DNA of 64,000 bases. It comes from Diaphorobacter aerolatus (lineage in GTDB: Bacteria; Pseudomonadota; Gammaproteobacteria; Burkholderiales; Burkholderiaceae_C). The position numbers and the translations under genes were made by a program. The notes beneath the pieces are model-generated. The model was given only the letters and a program-made list of their open reading frames with translations, ran no database searches and was not told the DNA's origin. Positions 24,588 to 35,116 of this stretch are shown here, piece after piece. How positions within the stretch are numbered: the stretch's first letter is position 1; each line of letters starts with the position of its first letter. The stretch spans positions 2,956,501 through 3,020,500 of the forward strand of contig NZ_CP060783.1 in assembly GCF_014489535.1 (NCBI RefSeq), written 5' to 3'.

Positions 24588-25022
24588 ATGACTCTGTCCA
24601 ACTGGGGGCAATGCGGCTTGATCATTGGAGCGGCGTCAAGCGCAGCGGCTGCCGTCGCGCATTTGGTATGTATTGGGGTCGGCGCTCCTGCCTATCGCTT
24701 GCTCGGTGCAGGCGAGCGCATTGCGCGCAGAGTAGAAGCCGGGGATATCCAGCCCCATTTGCTGACGCTTGCCATCGCGGCGGTTTTGTTTTCCTGGTCG
24801 GCCTATGCACTTTCCGGCGCGGGAATCCTGTTTGATTTGCCCTTCACCAGGATCGTCCTCACGCTGATTACAGGCATCTATCTAGCGCGAGCCGTCGCGT
24901 TCCCGTTCGTGATCAACAAACATCCCGGCAACTCAATGCGCTTCTGGCTGGTGTCGTCAGCGATTTGCGGATTGATAGGCTTGCTGCACCTGATGGGCGT
25001 AGTTGCGTTGTGGCACGAGTAG
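24588..25022 (+). CDS. Small integral membrane protein, unknown function
   Basis: 144-residue protein with four hydrophobic segments (about 8-30, 57-79, 84-105 and 120-140), and a strong ribosome binding site AAAGGAGAGG before ATG 24588. Short polar loops include GERIARRVEAGDIQPH. I cannot name the family. It is convergent with the LysE-type gene that ends at 25065. Confidence 0.7.
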   Translation: MTLSNWGQCGLIIGAASSAAAAVAHLVCIGVGAPAYRLLGAGERIARRVEAGDIQPHLLTLAIAAVLFSWSAYALSGAGILFDLPFTRIVLTLITGIYLARAVAFPFVINKHPGNSMRFWLVSSAICGLIGLLHLMGVVALWHE

Positions 25023-25064
25023 CAAATAACCCATGCATGAGTGACGGGCCAGCAAATTACAAGT

Positions 25065-25679
25065 TCACCGATCCGTAAGGGCCAGCTTCAAACCCAGTCC
25101 CGCGAATGCCGACGCGAAGCCGTAGCGCAACCAGCGCTGCACTGCGGTGGATTCAATGACGAACTTGCGAAACGAGTGCGCGATGAATCCGTACACGACG
25201 AACACTGCAAAGGTCATGAGCATGAACACGCCGCTAAGCATCAACAGATGGGCGAGTGGATGCGGTGATTGAGGTGCAACGAACTGCGGCAGAAACGCCA
25301 GAAAGAAGATCGTGAGTTTGGGATTAAGGATGTTCAGCAAAAACGCCTTGGTCACCAGGCCCAACGCGTTGGTTCTGGACATGGCTCCATCCACGGCGAA
25401 CGCAGACCTGCCACGCCATGTCATGACTGCAACGTACAAAAGATAGGCAACGCCCGCATATTTGAGCACCTGGAATGCAAGCGCGCTGGTGTGCATGACG
25501 GCAGCGAGGCCGAGCACGGTGGCCAACAGATGCGGCACGATTCCCAGCGTGCAACCGAGCGCAGCAAAGATACTCGCCTTGCGGCCCTGCGCGAGCCCTG
25601 CCGAAACGGTGTAGATCACGCCTGTGCCGGGAATGAGGACGACGATCAGCGAGGTGATGAGAAATTCAAAGGTGATCAT
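25065..25679 (-). CDS. LysE/RhtB family amino-acid exporter
   Basis: 204-residue inner-membrane exporter with about six helices. The family signature is visible at the N-terminus (LIPGTGVIYTVSAGLAQGRK) with the GCTLGI continuation and KAFLLNILNPKLTIFFLAFLPQF in the middle. Such proteins export Lys, Thr, homoserine lactone or similar. The ATG at 25679 (MITFEF) is chosen; an extension to 25754 adds a non-family stretch. Substrate is unknown. Confidence 0.85.
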   Translation of the reverse strand: MITFEFLITSLIVVLIPGTGVIYTVSAGLAQGRKASIFAALGCTLGIVPHLLATVLGLAAVMHTSALAFQVLKYAGVAYLLYVAVMTWRGRSAFAVDGAMSRTNALGLVTKAFLLNILNPKLTIFFLAFLPQFVAPQSPHPLAHLLMLSGVFMLMTFAVFVVYGFIAHSFRKFVIESTAVQRWLRYGFASAFAGLGLKLALTDR

Positions 25680-25782
25680 GTGTGTACTTCTGTGTAGACA
25701 TGGGTCGATCTGGAACGATTCCCCGCGAGCACTTTTGCGAAGCCCGCGCACCACGCAGTTGATTTACGTCCGCGCCGACCGA

Positions 25783-26184
25783 TCACCGCCAGCAATTGGT
25801 CGCTGTTCCACTTGCACTCTTGGTGCCAGAGGCCGTGAGTTTGTATGTGCCGCACTTGTCTTTTGCTTGAATGCTCTCCGGTTTCGCGGTCAGTGTATAG
25901 CCGCCGTCGCCAGCTACTGGCGTTTCAACGGTGAGCGTGTAGTACCCGTTTTCGGATTTGCTCGGTATATTGAGTTTGGGCACTTCGTCTGCATATGAGC
26001 CATTCTGGGCACGCCAACGCTCCTGCCGTGCTGCTGCCTCCATGAGCATTTTCTGGCCCTCCACTCTACGAGAGCGCATCACATATTCCTGATACGAGGG
26101 AAATGCAATCGCAGCCAGAATGCCGACGACGGCAACTGTGATCATTAATTCGATCAGTGTGAATCCCTGTTCCTTAGCGCGCAC
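25783..26184 (-). CDS. pilE: Type IV pilus minor pilin PilE
   Basis: 133-residue pseudopilin. The prepilin peptidase site is KEQG before FTLIEL, with Glu5 of the mature protein present and a hydrophobic helix MITVAVVGILAAIAFPSY. Two Cys near the C-terminus (DKCGTYKL and TNCW) fit the disulfide loop of PilE. I choose the GTG start at 26184, with AAGGAG six bases upstream, giving the short leader VRAKEQG; an ATG at 26277 would give an implausible 37-residue leader. It is the last gene of the minor pilin operon, after pilY1. Confidence 0.88.
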   Translation of the reverse strand: MRAKEQGFTLIELMITVAVVGILAAIAFPSYQEYVMRSRRVEGQKMLMEAAARQERWRAQNGSYADEVPKLNIPSKSENGYYTLTVETPVAGDGGYTLTAKPESIQAKDKCGTYKLTASGTKSASGTATNCWR

Positions 26185-26273
26185 TGAGTTCTCCTTGCAC
26201 CTTGCTTTTCCCACCCGCACGCAGACGACCCCGACGACGCGTCGAAGCCGCTGCCATTGCATACGTTTTTCTG

Positions 26274-29200
26274 TCACTGCAACTGACGACGCCAGCTTTG
26301 GCGGCCACGGTCTAGACCGTCGTTGATGCCCAGGGAATCATTACCGCCTGGAGTAACCGCCTGACCACCGGCTGCCGTCACTTTACCGGGATCAAACTCG
26401 GTCCCGTTGACATCCTTGCTGCTGATCTGGTCAGCAGTAGTGAACTTGCCATCGTTGTTCATGTCGAACGCCGTATGGTCGGTCTTGCCGCCGTCGTTAG
26501 GATCGATGGCATAGATGGTGCCAGCAATGTCGGCCTTACACGGATCTTCCGAAGTACGCAACGACGTGAAGATCAGGCTTTTGCCGTACAACGTCATGTC
26601 ATACACCACCTTCTCACCTGCGCGCGGAAGGTTCACAACCCAGCCCCACTTGGAAACATCCGCATCCGTGGTGCCGCTACCGGTTTTGTACCACGTGACC
26701 GCGCCGCCTGTGAGCTCGAAATTGGTGGACGGCTTGTTGGGATCGCTATTCGCGATACCGGTGAATGTCTGCGCATGCAGATCGCCGCGATTCTTGCTGG
26801 CGGTTGGCAGCGTCGCTGGCGTAGTTGCCCCTTTGGCGCTGTAACGGTCCCATATGCCATAAACGGTTTGTTGCTGCGTGCTTTCCTTGTCGGCATTACT
26901 CACAAAGCGACCGGTACCTACTATTACAAGATCACCTGGGCCGGTAGGATGCTTGATCACATAAGGCGCGGCGGTGATCGGCTGGCGCGTGCCGTTGATA
27001 TCCTTGTCGCGCGCAACAAAGAACAGCTTGGCATTCCAGTCAGTGACGACTCCGCTTTTGAAATCAAAACGCCATACGTTGCCAACCAGATCGCCCGCGT
27101 AGGCCATGTCGATCTTTCCATCGCTGTCGTTATCCACGGCGGAAACGCGCGACAGACCATTGCCGAGCGGCAACGACGCGTTCAACTCACCGCCGCCCGG
27201 TGTGGTGGTCATGCCGCCGGGCAGATCAAACTTGCGGATCACGCTGCCGTTGGAAATATCCAGAACAAACATGCTGGCGTTGCCGGCAGCGCTGTTCAGT
27301 CCCTGATAGCCATTGGGCAGCAAGACCACCCATTTGCCTTGCACAGCACCCACATCGTTCAGTCGAGCAATCGTGGGCTGGGGCATGGAGTAACCCATAT
27401 CCGAGCTCTGCGCTTCGCCGAACTCCCAAAGCAACTTCGGGCTGCTCGGGTCGGTGATATCAAGTGCGAAGATCTGACGACCGCCCGCTCCCATGCTGCC
27501 TACGAGTACCTTGTGCCAATCGCCGCCAAAGTAGACGTCTGTGACCGTCGGCGTGCCGTCAACGAAATAGCGATGCGCCAATCCTGTGGACGTACCGTAA
27601 TTTGCAGAGGTCAGAACGTTGAGCGAAGCCTTCGTTGAAGAGGGAATGAACGCAAATACTTCGTCGCCCGTGCTGGCGTTGAAGGCGTGCAGCATGCCGT
27701 CGTTGGAGCCAACATAAAGCATCTCGGGCTGCGCAGCCTGCGCGGTCACAAAGGCTTGGTATTTCGTGCTGCCTTCGAGCTTGTCTGCTGCGCCTACGCG
27801 ATAGGTGCCACCGCGAACGCGCACCAGAGAGGCATTCACGATATCACCGAGTATGTTGATTTTACCGGTGTCGATCTTGAAACGCTCGCGCAGCGTCTTA
27901 TCGTCATTGCCGCGAATGAAATCGATGCGCTGCTGGGCCTTGCCATCCGGCACCAAGGTTGTCGGATTGATGTTGAGAGTCGTGATCCACGACGCATCAT
28001 TCGCGCGCCCCGAGATATTCAGGTATGTGAACTCCGCCAACTCGGGCGCGCCGCCCGCATTCTTGCTTCCGTAGAAGATCTTGCGAGCGCTTGCTCCCTT
28101 GTCTGCCAGTTGCTGGGCCGCACTCCACCGGGTGGTCACGCCGGATGTAGCGAGATCACGCCGAATCACATCGCCGCTCCAGAAGTTGGCTTCAAAGGTG
28201 GTGTTATAGATCGATGACCCATTCGAGAGAGTCGATGATGTCTGGCTCACGTTCGCTGCAGTCACCGAAGTCGTGCTCTGCAGGATGCTGTTGAAGGCCT
28301 TGGTCATCTGGTCTTTCAAGGTCGTGGCATTCGTAACCAGAAAGTAGTTGTCCGGGTTTCCTACGATCTTGGTGGTATCGCGGTCCGGAATTCCGTACTT
28401 GGCTGCGTACCACAGTGGATCCTTGAGGAAACTACCGGAATCTGCGACACCCGGTGTGAACGAGCGAGTCGAACGCAGGCCAAGATTGGTGCACTCGTTT
28501 TTATCGTCAGAGGTCAAACCTGAGCGCGCGCAAAAACCTGGGAGCCTGCCCTGCGGAGTGTTGTATTTGTAGAAAGCGGATGCCGTGTCTTTATCACGCA
28601 CATCAAGGTACATGCCATCGGTGGTGGTGCCGGAAATCACATAACCCATATGCTGACCGATGCCACCGGCTGCGAACTCTGAAACCAGGTCGATCTTTAC
28701 CGTCGTGTTATCTGGCTGAAGCGCGATTACATAACGTGTGATCGCGTCCATGTCATGGTCAGCACCCTGCTCCACGTCTTCGTAGTTGATACGGAACTCG
28801 GCGTAAGGTCGGCCACCGTTGACACTGGTGTCTTTGTCGGAAGCCCCGGTGTTGGCAATTTTATCGACGTAATAATCAACGATCTGATTCGTTGGAGTGA
28901 ACTTGTCGGGGTCAATGTTGTAGCCAGTCACGGACTTGGCAAACGGTGCGATGGTAATGAACTTGTCGTTGCCGACTGGAAAACGGATTTCCGGCAGCGG
29001 AGAGGCAATCGCCACCGAATACGTCATCATTTTGTTTTTGCCCTTGGCATTTCCGAAAACCGCGTTCTTGGCCGCAAAGCGTGCAACCGCTGCAGAGTAG
29101 TACGTGCCTTCCTTGCTTGGCTCTTGGGGGACAGGCCTCGCGCCCAAGATAGTTCGGACACTTGTTTGACGGACGGCGCCTGATCTGCATTGGTGCTGGA

Positions 29201-31318
29201 TGACTGGCCGATGAAGAAGTTTTTGCCATTCAAGCCCTCATCTGCGCCGATGCCATTCGCTTCGCTGGAGGCATCGAACCCGCCAAGCGCCGAAAGGTCG
29301 TTGGCAGTAGATTCGAATCGGCTGCCAGGAACCTTTCCATCGTAAGACGGATTGATATCGCTGATCACGGTCATCACGGGTTTGGCGCAATGTTCGTAGC
29401 CGCCGCCACCATCTGTTTTGCTCTTGTATGGTGACACCCATGCCGGTTTGGACAATTTCAGTGTTGCATCCTTCGTGGAACTGCCAGTACCGTAATCGTA
29501 GGCAGCAAATGCACTGTTTGCGCCACCGAAATAGCGCATGGTTTCATACATCATTTCGCTAATGGGATTTCCCCACATAGCGCAGTCGGATGGCTTTGCC
29601 AATTGGCTAATGGCCTTGTCCGTAATCCAGCCACAGGTACCCCATGTTGAGCCGTTGTACCCAATGGCTCGTTGATTGTCGATGTTATAGACGACACCCT
29701 GTAACGACGTGAACTGACCCGTCTGCGCATTCACTTCGTCAGCGAAGTTACCGACATTGCGGCGCACGATTCCGCCTGCAATGTTTTTCTCATATGAGCC
29801 AGTCAACAGCCCAAAATACATCTTTCCGGTTTCCCCGAAATCGTGCAACAGCCCTGTTGGCTTGTACGTCACCTGACCACCGGTATTGGGATAGGCTTTG
29901 CAGCTCGCATCGCGCAAAGCGGCGTCGCTGGTTCCACCCGGGCAGACCTCAACACGAACGTTGTAGTCGGCAATGGCATTGGCGGGCTGATCGAATTGCC
30001 ACGCCAATCCCCAGCCATCACCGCCAGTGGCATCCATATGCCTGAAGGTAATGTCCTGCCACCCGGCTGTACTGAAGTAAACCGATTTGGAATGCGCTTC
30101 GAAGGTTGAATCTGCGCGAGCTTGACCGTGTCCACCGTACCAGCTCCAAGAGTTGGAACCGATGGTTACGTCTACTGCATCATCTCCGTCGATACCAAAT
30201 TTGTAGGTGCCCGCATTGGGGATGAAAATCTGGCCTTTAATGATCGTCATGTAGTTGTCTTGACCGCAACGGCCAGGCACAACAAACGGATTGTTGTCAG
30301 TGCCGGTGGCGTCGATGTCGGAGACTGAGCCCGTACCGCAGAGATTGGCTGCCACCGCGTGCGTATTGAACATCGTGTTCATCGCGGTCAATGTGGTGGG
30401 TGTACCCACGCTGGCAGGCTTGTTCCATGTGGTAATCGTCAGATTGCGGAAGCTTTCTGAAGGCACGACATCATAGCCTTTGACGGCCGCAGAATACGTG
30501 CAATTGGTAGTTGTGGTGACACAATTGTTTTGGCCCGCATTGCCCTGCTGCGACACCCAATCCCAAACCTTATAGCGCGTGTCGTTGAGCACACGGATTT
30601 GTGTGAGTTTGTCGGCGGTTTCCCCCTGCGTCGTTAGCGCGAACAAGTGGCGGGTACCAAACACCGGCTGAACCAAAGGTGTGTAGTTCTCGATAAGGTA
30701 GACAGCTTTGTCACGAACAGGGTCGTAGGCTTTTCCCGAGGCATGCGCATCTCGGGGCACATATGCCGCCTGCAGCACCGTACGGCCCGCGTTCGACGCA
30801 TCTCCTTTGGTATCAAGCACCCGCGTGCCACCATAGAGTACACGGCGAATCGCATCCATCCGAGAGGTACCCAGATAGTTCAGAAAATCGCCACTCCATG
30901 CATTCGCGCACTGCTTCTTGTTGGTTCCTGTTGCAGCCGACACCGGTTTGAAGATGCCAGCGTTTCCGCTCAGTGTTTCGGACTTGTCATAGTTATAGCA
31001 AACGTTGCTATTGAAGTAGCCGTAGTAGTCGATCTTGTCAGGCTTGTATCCTACATCGATCACGCCATCACCGTTCAGATCGGAAGCGTCGTTATATGCC
31101 TCGTAGTACAGCTTGTGGTCTCGCCCCATCACCAGCATATTGAGCGGCGCGAGGGCCTGGCTCACGAAAAGCGGGGTTTGCGACAAGGCGGAGTTGGCCT
31201 GGCTGTGCACGAGTTGGCTGGCGCCGAGCAGCAGTGCCCCCGACACGATGGCCGTTGCCTGTACGGCATGCACCAGTCTGGCCGATGGACGACGGGTTGA
31301 ATTTGAGGCGTAGATCAT
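26274..31318 (-). CDS. pilY1: Type IV pilus tip adhesin/assembly factor PilY1 (frame break)
   Basis: About 1,681 residues after repair. A signal-anchor-like N-terminus (TAIVSGALLLGASQLVHSQA) leads to a variable region with an EF-like DLNGDGVIDVGY near residue 80 and a PA14-like beta-rich domain (GTYKFGIDGDDAVDVTIG, AGWQDITFRHMDA). The C-terminal half is the conserved PilY1 beta-propeller, with the calcium loop DNDSDGKIDMAYAGD near residue 1395. A second EF-like site, DMNNDGKFTTAD, lies near the end. The frame breaks near 29130, where one C is missing before QEPSKEGTYYSA. The protein promotes pilus assembly and adhesion and lies between pilX and pilE as in other pseudomonads and betaproteobacteria. 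Confidence 0.92.
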
Positions 31319-31337
31319 GATCGCTTCCCTCTTCTCT

Positions 31338-31904
31338 TTATTTGACGAACATGTTGATGCTCGAACGCAGACACAGGCCATCTGGTCCACACTTTTGCGC
31401 AGTCGTGAGTTCAGTGGCCTGCGCATTGACTTCGTAATACTCGGTACAACCAACGGTCGCTGCATTGAGCGCTGACGTGGCGCTGCTGCCTTTGGGGCAC
31501 TCCGTTCCGATCTGGCGTGGATACCAGCGAGCCAAAGGTTTTACGGTCAGCCCGGTCGCCGCGGCACTGACGGTAAAGTCACTCCCCAGCTTCAGTGTGT
31601 CGGCCTTGGCTTCCGATACGTAGCAGGGAACAACACCATCCATCACAGAGGTGCTCTTGCACTTTTCGAGCGGAAATGCGTGCGTCAAGATGATGCGCTC
31701 ACCCTCGCGCAGCGTGCCATCCGCAGCTTCATACATGCGCTGGTTTTCCAGCATGTTGGCGGTGATACGCGATTCCAGCGTGACGCTGCGCATGGCCACA
31801 ACGGCGAGCAGCAACAGCAACAGGATCATGATCATCGACACCATCAGGGCCGCACCGCGCTGACGTGATGTATTGGAATATCTTTTGTGCATTGGAAAGG
31901 TCAT
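31338..31904 (-). CDS. pilX: Type IV pilus minor pilin PilX
   Basis: 188-residue PilX family protein: short leader with RQRG, then AALMVSMIMILLLLLLAVVAM, the Leu-rich membrane helix typical for PilX, which lacks the strict FTLIE sequence. ATG 31904 overlaps the stop of pilW (ATGA). Four Cys in the C-terminal half may form disulfides. It follows pilW and precedes pilY1 by 19 bases. Confidence 0.88.
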   Translation of the reverse strand: MTFPMHKRYSNTSRQRGAALMVSMIMILLLLLLAVVAMRSVTLESRITANMLENQRMYEAADGTLREGERIILTHAFPLEKCKSTSVMDGVVPCYVSEAKADTLKLGSDFTVSAAATGLTVKPLARWYPRQIGTECPKGSSATSALNAATVGCTEYYEVNAQATELTTAQKCGPDGLCLRSSINMFVK

Positions 31905-32721
31905 GGCATCAAATTCCTCAGCATGAGGGTGCCGGTCGCGAGCTGATAAAGCTGGCCATTGCTGGTATCGCAAGATGCCGCCGTGCCGCCCGCGTCTGTC
32001 CAGCGGGTACATATCGACGAGGCCATGCCTTGCGTGAGATTTTTAGCGTTACTCGTCATGAGAATCGCGTAACGCAGTGATCTGATGACCTCATCGGCCA
32101 CCGGCACGGTGCTCTTGAATTCGTCGACGTTCCGCCCCTTCTCTGGAGCGGCAGAGGTATCGACACCAAATTCGAAATGCACGTCCTTCACGCCGTCGGC
32201 CACCACCACGGATTTGTCGCTACTGCCGGCCGTACAAATCAATCCACCGTTGCTCAGCGAATAGCGCTCAATGAACAGGCCCGTGCCGGCGGCAGGGCCA
32301 CATAGACGTCCGACGCGGCACCTAGCTTGCCATCAACGCCCGCGCAGTCGGTCTCGGACACGTCACGCGCCTGATAGCGGATACACAACGACTTGGCGTC
32401 GGGAGCATAAGCGGACTGGCCCCTCGCAAACTGGCAGGCGTTATTGGCATTGGCAGCACCATCGGCCGGAAATGCATCTTCGATGGCCTGCATGGGGTCG
32501 CGACGGTAACCAGCCTTGGTCAATTCATTGTCGAGCACGCTCAGCGCATAGCGCGAGTTGTTGAGATTCTCGCTTTGTCCCGCGCGAAAGCGCACTGTGG
32601 ACAGACCCTGCACATAAATCGTCGTAGCGACGAGCACAATGAAGAGGCCGATGGCGATCGACACCATCAGCTCGATCAGCGTGAGGCCCCGTTCCCGCGA
32701 ACGCAGGGTTGCGCTTGGCAT
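31901..32721 (-). CDS. pilW: Type IV pilus minor pilin PilW (frame break)
   Basis: About 273 residues. Leader MPSATLRSRERG is followed by LTLIELMVSIAIGLFIVLVA, the class III signal with Glu5. The C-terminal part (GLFIERYSLSNGGLICTAG) lies in the next frame; one missing base near 32287 (after VALPP) explains it. I start at ATG 32721, four bases after the pilV stop; the ATG at 32763 would lie inside pilV. Overlap with pilX by four bases at the other end shows tight operon structure. Confidence 0.85.
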
Positions 32722-32725
32722 GCGT

Positions 32726-33274
32726 TCAGAGACGCGATTGCAGCGTAAGGGTGCAAAATTCATCGTCTAATCCATCTTTCTTCAAACATTCACCCTTTTT
32801 GGTAGGCCAGGCTACCGTCACCGATACCAGTCCAGCGGCGTTCGAGGTGACGGAAAAATTCTTCGTCAACGTATCCGTGGTGATTTCGGGCATGAGCTTC
32901 ATGGCGCGCGTTCCCCAGCAACCGACGCGCTTCGCCGCATCAGCAGTCAGGGGCTGACAATCGCCAGCCGAGACCGACGCCATTGCAGTCCCTTCCGCCT
33001 TTTTGTAACCACCGAGTTCGCTCTTGGGCATGCCCTTTTCGTCAAGAATGTTGCTCGCGTCGCTGCGCATGGTTTCCAGCAATTCGGTAGCCACCATTGC
33101 TGCCATTTGCCGACGCTCCGTATCGAGCGTGAATTCAACGGACCGCACATGCATGCCAGCCGCGCCGAGCAGTCCGAGAGTTACAACCAGCACGGCAACC
33201 AGCACTTCAATGAGGCCTGCACCCGACTGTTTCTTGAGAAAGGAATGACGAACTTTCATGGGACGATCACTCAT
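32726..33274 (-). CDS. pilV: Type IV pilus modification protein PilV
   Basis: 182-residue minor pilin. The processing site is KKQSG before AGLIEVLVAVLVVTLGLLG, the PilV variant of the class III signal with Glu5 present. ATG 33274 overlaps the fimT stop (ATGA). Single Cys pairs around residues 105 and 122 and near the C-terminus could form disulfides. Confidence 0.87.
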   Translation of the reverse strand: MSDRPMKVRHSFLKKQSGAGLIEVLVAVLVVTLGLLGAAGMHVRSVEFTLDTERRQMAAMVATELLETMRSDASNILDEKGMPKSELGGYKKAEGTAMASVSAGDCQPLTADAAKRVGCWGTRAMKLMPEITTDTLTKNFSVTSNAAGLVSVTVAWPTKKGECLKKDGLDDEFCTLTLQSRL

Positions 33275-33764
33275 GAGTAAGAGCAGGTGCTTCCGCTCGG
33301 GATGCGCTCCATGCGCACCACGCCCGAGCGTATGACGCTCACGCATTGAATACGGGTAGCCTGTGTTGAGCCGAATGACAGGCCAAAAGGTGGGGTGCCA
33401 CCGCCGATCAGCTTCGCGGTGCCCATGGGATCGAAGGACACACCCTGATCCGAGTCGCTGCCCGGAGTGACCGTGACCTGAACCGGTAAGGTTGCCTCAC
33501 GAAGCACCGCATTCCCGAGCTTCACCGACCAAGTCTGCGATGCTGCGGTCAACGTGATTTCCGATCGCTTGTAGATCGCCTCGGAGCGTGCAAACTGCAG
33601 CAGGGTCTGCACCTCCGACGCTGCAGTGCTCACCCGGTTGTTGGCGATCGCCGTCGTGAATGAGGGTGCAGCCAACGTCGCGAGGATGGCGACAATCGCC
33701 ACCACGACCATCAGTTCGATGAGGGTGAAGCCGGTTTGCCGGGATCTGCAACGTATGCGTTCAT
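33271..33764 (-). CDS. fimT: GspH/FimT family minor pilin (frame break near start)
   Basis: About 164 residues. Mature sequence starts FTLIELMVVVAIVAILATLAAPSF after a RQTG cleavage site. The leader is in a different frame from the ATG at 33764; one missing C near 33750 would give MNAYRCRSRQTG, a normal short leader, whereas no other in-frame start was found. The C-terminal GspH domain contains the usual RSEAIYKRS. First gene of the fimT-pilV-pilW-pilX-pilY1-pilE operon. Confidence 0.82.
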
Positions 33765-33829
33765 GAATATGTGTTTGGCAACGAGAGAACTCGAGCGCCA
33801 GTTACGAATTTGAGGATTTCTATCGGAAT

Positions 33830-33855
33830 TTGTTACTCGATACTCTAGGTAACAA
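33830..33855. promoter_or_regulatory. Inverted repeat upstream of the minor pilin operon
   Basis: TTGTTAC (33830-33836) and GTAACAA (33849-33855) form a 7-base dyad about 70 bases before the fimT start, in an AT-rich gap between jetD and fimT (33765-33971) where the pilin promoter should be. Its regulator is unknown. Confidence 0.35.
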
Positions 33856-33971
33856 TTCACGAATCGAACATACCGCTCGTCGGACGCTTCAGACCAATTG
33901 TCCATATGCAAAGCGAATGAGTATCAGTTGCGGGAAAGGCGCACAACCGCGTCGTCGCCAGGAGAGAACAC

Positions 33972-35116
33972 CTATGTCGGCGAGAGCGCCCGCCGAACCC
34001 ATTCCGCAGTCACGAACTCTTGCTCAATGCGGCCGCGCTCGCGCGTCTTGAGGCGCTCGAAAAGCGCCTTTTCAGAATCCAGCAAGCTCGCTGGCAAATG
34101 GGGGCATGCACGATCTCCGGCACCGCCTGTGGTGCATGGGCATCGAAGGTGAGATCGTCCATCATGATGGCACGCAGCCCGGGAACGCAGGATCGTGCAC
34201 GGCCCAGCATATATAGGCCCCACGTGTCCAAGTCGCCCCAATAGCTGACCTGCCTGTCTCGCAGCCAAGGGGCCGCGAGCCATTCGAGGTTCAAACCTGC
34301 ACCAAGAATCGCAATCGTATCTGCCACCTTGGAAGGCAGCATATGTAGCGCCTGTTCGTTCTCGATGACCAGAATATGGGTTGCGGGCAATGCAGTGTGT
34401 ATGAGGTCGCTCGCTGCGAGGCGCAGGCGGGGGAAAGGCAGCAGCCCCTGCGCGAGCGGCACGACCAGCAACCAATGCTCAGTTGCATGCAACGCACCCA
34501 GAAACGCGTGCAGACCCTGGCGCGTGGCCTCGCCGTCGAAGCGTTCGTCGAGCAGCGCCTTGAGCAGCGTTTCGTGGCGCTCAATGAATTTGCTGTCGTT
34601 GCCGGCCAGCGCAAGCGCACGCAGCGGTCGCCCTTCGGCGCAACCAGGCGTCAACAGCATGGCAACGCGCGTAGCCAGGATGAGCTCTTGTGGACTTAGC
34701 CCCTGTGTGAGTGCCGTGCGCCGTACAACCAGACGGTGCAGGCAGGGGTCGATCTGCGCGAGCGTCTCTCGCAGAAAGGCGTACTGCTTCTGCATCTCGG
34801 CGTCCTGCGCAGCGGCGAGCCAGTCCGAGGGTTTGTCGAGTAGCCATTTCACCGGCAAATCGACCGGCGCCGCTCCCGCCCGATATTTGCGTTGTGCCCA
34901 CTGAACGCGCCCGGGACCGCCTTCGGACACGGCGCGCCAATCGGCGATATGCTGGCGCAAACGTGGCGTCATTCCTGCAAATTCGGCACTGTCGGGGAAG
35001 CCGATGGATTGCTCTATGGGCCATTCCTCGCCGCCTTGCAGCAGGCGCCGCTCGCGCAGATCGGCGTTGCGCCACTGGCGAGCCAGTTGCATCGCGATCT
35101 GGGCAGGAGACTTCAT
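33972..35116 (-). CDS. jetD: Wadjet nuclease subunit JetD (frame break)
   Basis: About 381 residues: an N-terminal DUF3322-type region and a C-terminal TOPRIM-like DUF2220 domain, with the acidic motifs VIENEQAL near residue 250 and YWGDLDTWGL near 294. In Wadjet, JetD is the nuclease that cuts plasmid DNA after the JetABC motor has tested its topology. One C is missing near 34100 (HAPHLPASLLDSE restored), so the last 45 residues lie in the neighbouring frame and end RRALSPT. ATG 35116 overlaps the jetC stop (ATGA). Confidence 0.9.
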
